24,986 nucleotides of DNA from an uncultured Collinsella sp. (lineage in GTDB: Bacteria > Actinomycetota > Coriobacteriia > Coriobacteriales > Coriobacteriaceae): NCBI GenBank assembly GCA_937937835.1, contig CALDBJ010000100.1:1-24986 (forward strand), read 5' to 3'. Shown here one piece after another: positions 24,841 to 24,986 of this stretch; the first letter of the stretch is position 1, and every line of letters begins with the position of its first letter. The notes below the pieces were generated by a model. It saw nothing but the letters and a program-made list of their open reading frames with translations, was not told the DNA's origin and made no database searches. Made by a program: the position numbers and the translations under genes.

Positions 24841-24986
24841 GAGTAGTCATTTATGAACGTCCCCAATGACTACTCCGGCATCGCCGATGTTTCGGCAACG
24901 ACAGCGAACGGGCCGCATTCGGAGCAAGACGACGCCGCAGGTAGAGAACGGACAGCGAGCGGGTCGCATTTGAGACAAGGTGACGT
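24841..24986 (-). repeat. Structured intergenic element, copy 3, cut by the window edge
   Basis: It starts with an 11-bp inverted repeat (24841-24851 with 24865-24875) around a GAACGTCCCC motif. Positions 24933-24963 match 22933-22963 of copy 2 at 30 of 31 bases. A second partial module (24876-24920) carries another ACAGCGAACGGG-type arm. The matching right arms would lie beyond the window. Confidence 0.65.

Overview
The window looks like a chromosomal segment of a high-G+C actinobacterium of the class Coriobacteriia, most likely Collinsella or a close relative. This is inferred from gene content, gene order and the style of the intergenic repeats; no database search was possible. Coding density is high and codon use is GC-rich throughout. 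No prophage, IS transposase, CRISPR array, rRNA or tRNA was seen.

Layout, left to right: (1) The 3' end of an unrecognised + strand gene (to 416), then a perfect 23-bp inverted repeat. (2) A minus-strand aconitase-superfamily hydratase (580-2880). (3) A minus-strand heat-shock operon in the order dnaK-grpE-dnaJ-hspR (7562 down to 3263), with a strong hairpin between grpE and dnaJ. (4) A 650-base intergenic stretch with the dnaK upstream region, a 62-nt periodic palindromic array and an orphan terminator, then a small 2[4Fe-4S] ferredoxin (8220-8405). (5) A minus-strand NAD synthesis operon nadA-nadB-nadC-niaR (12387 down to 8521), whose promoter is embedded in a large palindrome, the probable operator of the repressor encoded last in the operon. 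(6) A LytTR response regulator and GHKL histidine kinase pair (12680-14679). (7) A degenerate uracil-DNA-glycosylase-like protein, divergent from thioredoxin. (8) A + strand nickel/hydrogenase-maturation cluster: an 82-residue unknown, nikR with a His/Cys-rich head, hypF, hypC, hypD, hypE, followed by a HAD phosphatase (15998-22624). (9) A second 62-nt periodic array, a structured repeat, a lipoprotein gene and a glucose-type PTS IIA gene, both on the minus strand. (10) About 550 non-coding bases with a promoter, an 18-bp inverted repeat and the edge of a third structured repeat.

How the genes fit together: HspR probably feeds back on the dnaK operon. NiaR probably represses de novo NAD synthesis from aspartate when niacin is available. 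NikR and the Hyp proteins supply the nickel regulation and the Fe(CN)2CO assembly of a [NiFe]-hydrogenase encoded elsewhere. Ferredoxin and thioredoxin are general redox carriers.

The least explained content is intergenic. Two loci carry three-unit arrays with an exact 62-nt period, and each unit holds an inverted pair. A separate structured element lies directly after the stop codons of two minus-strand genes; its stems differ between copies by paired substitutions. These two families are the best candidates for something undescribed.
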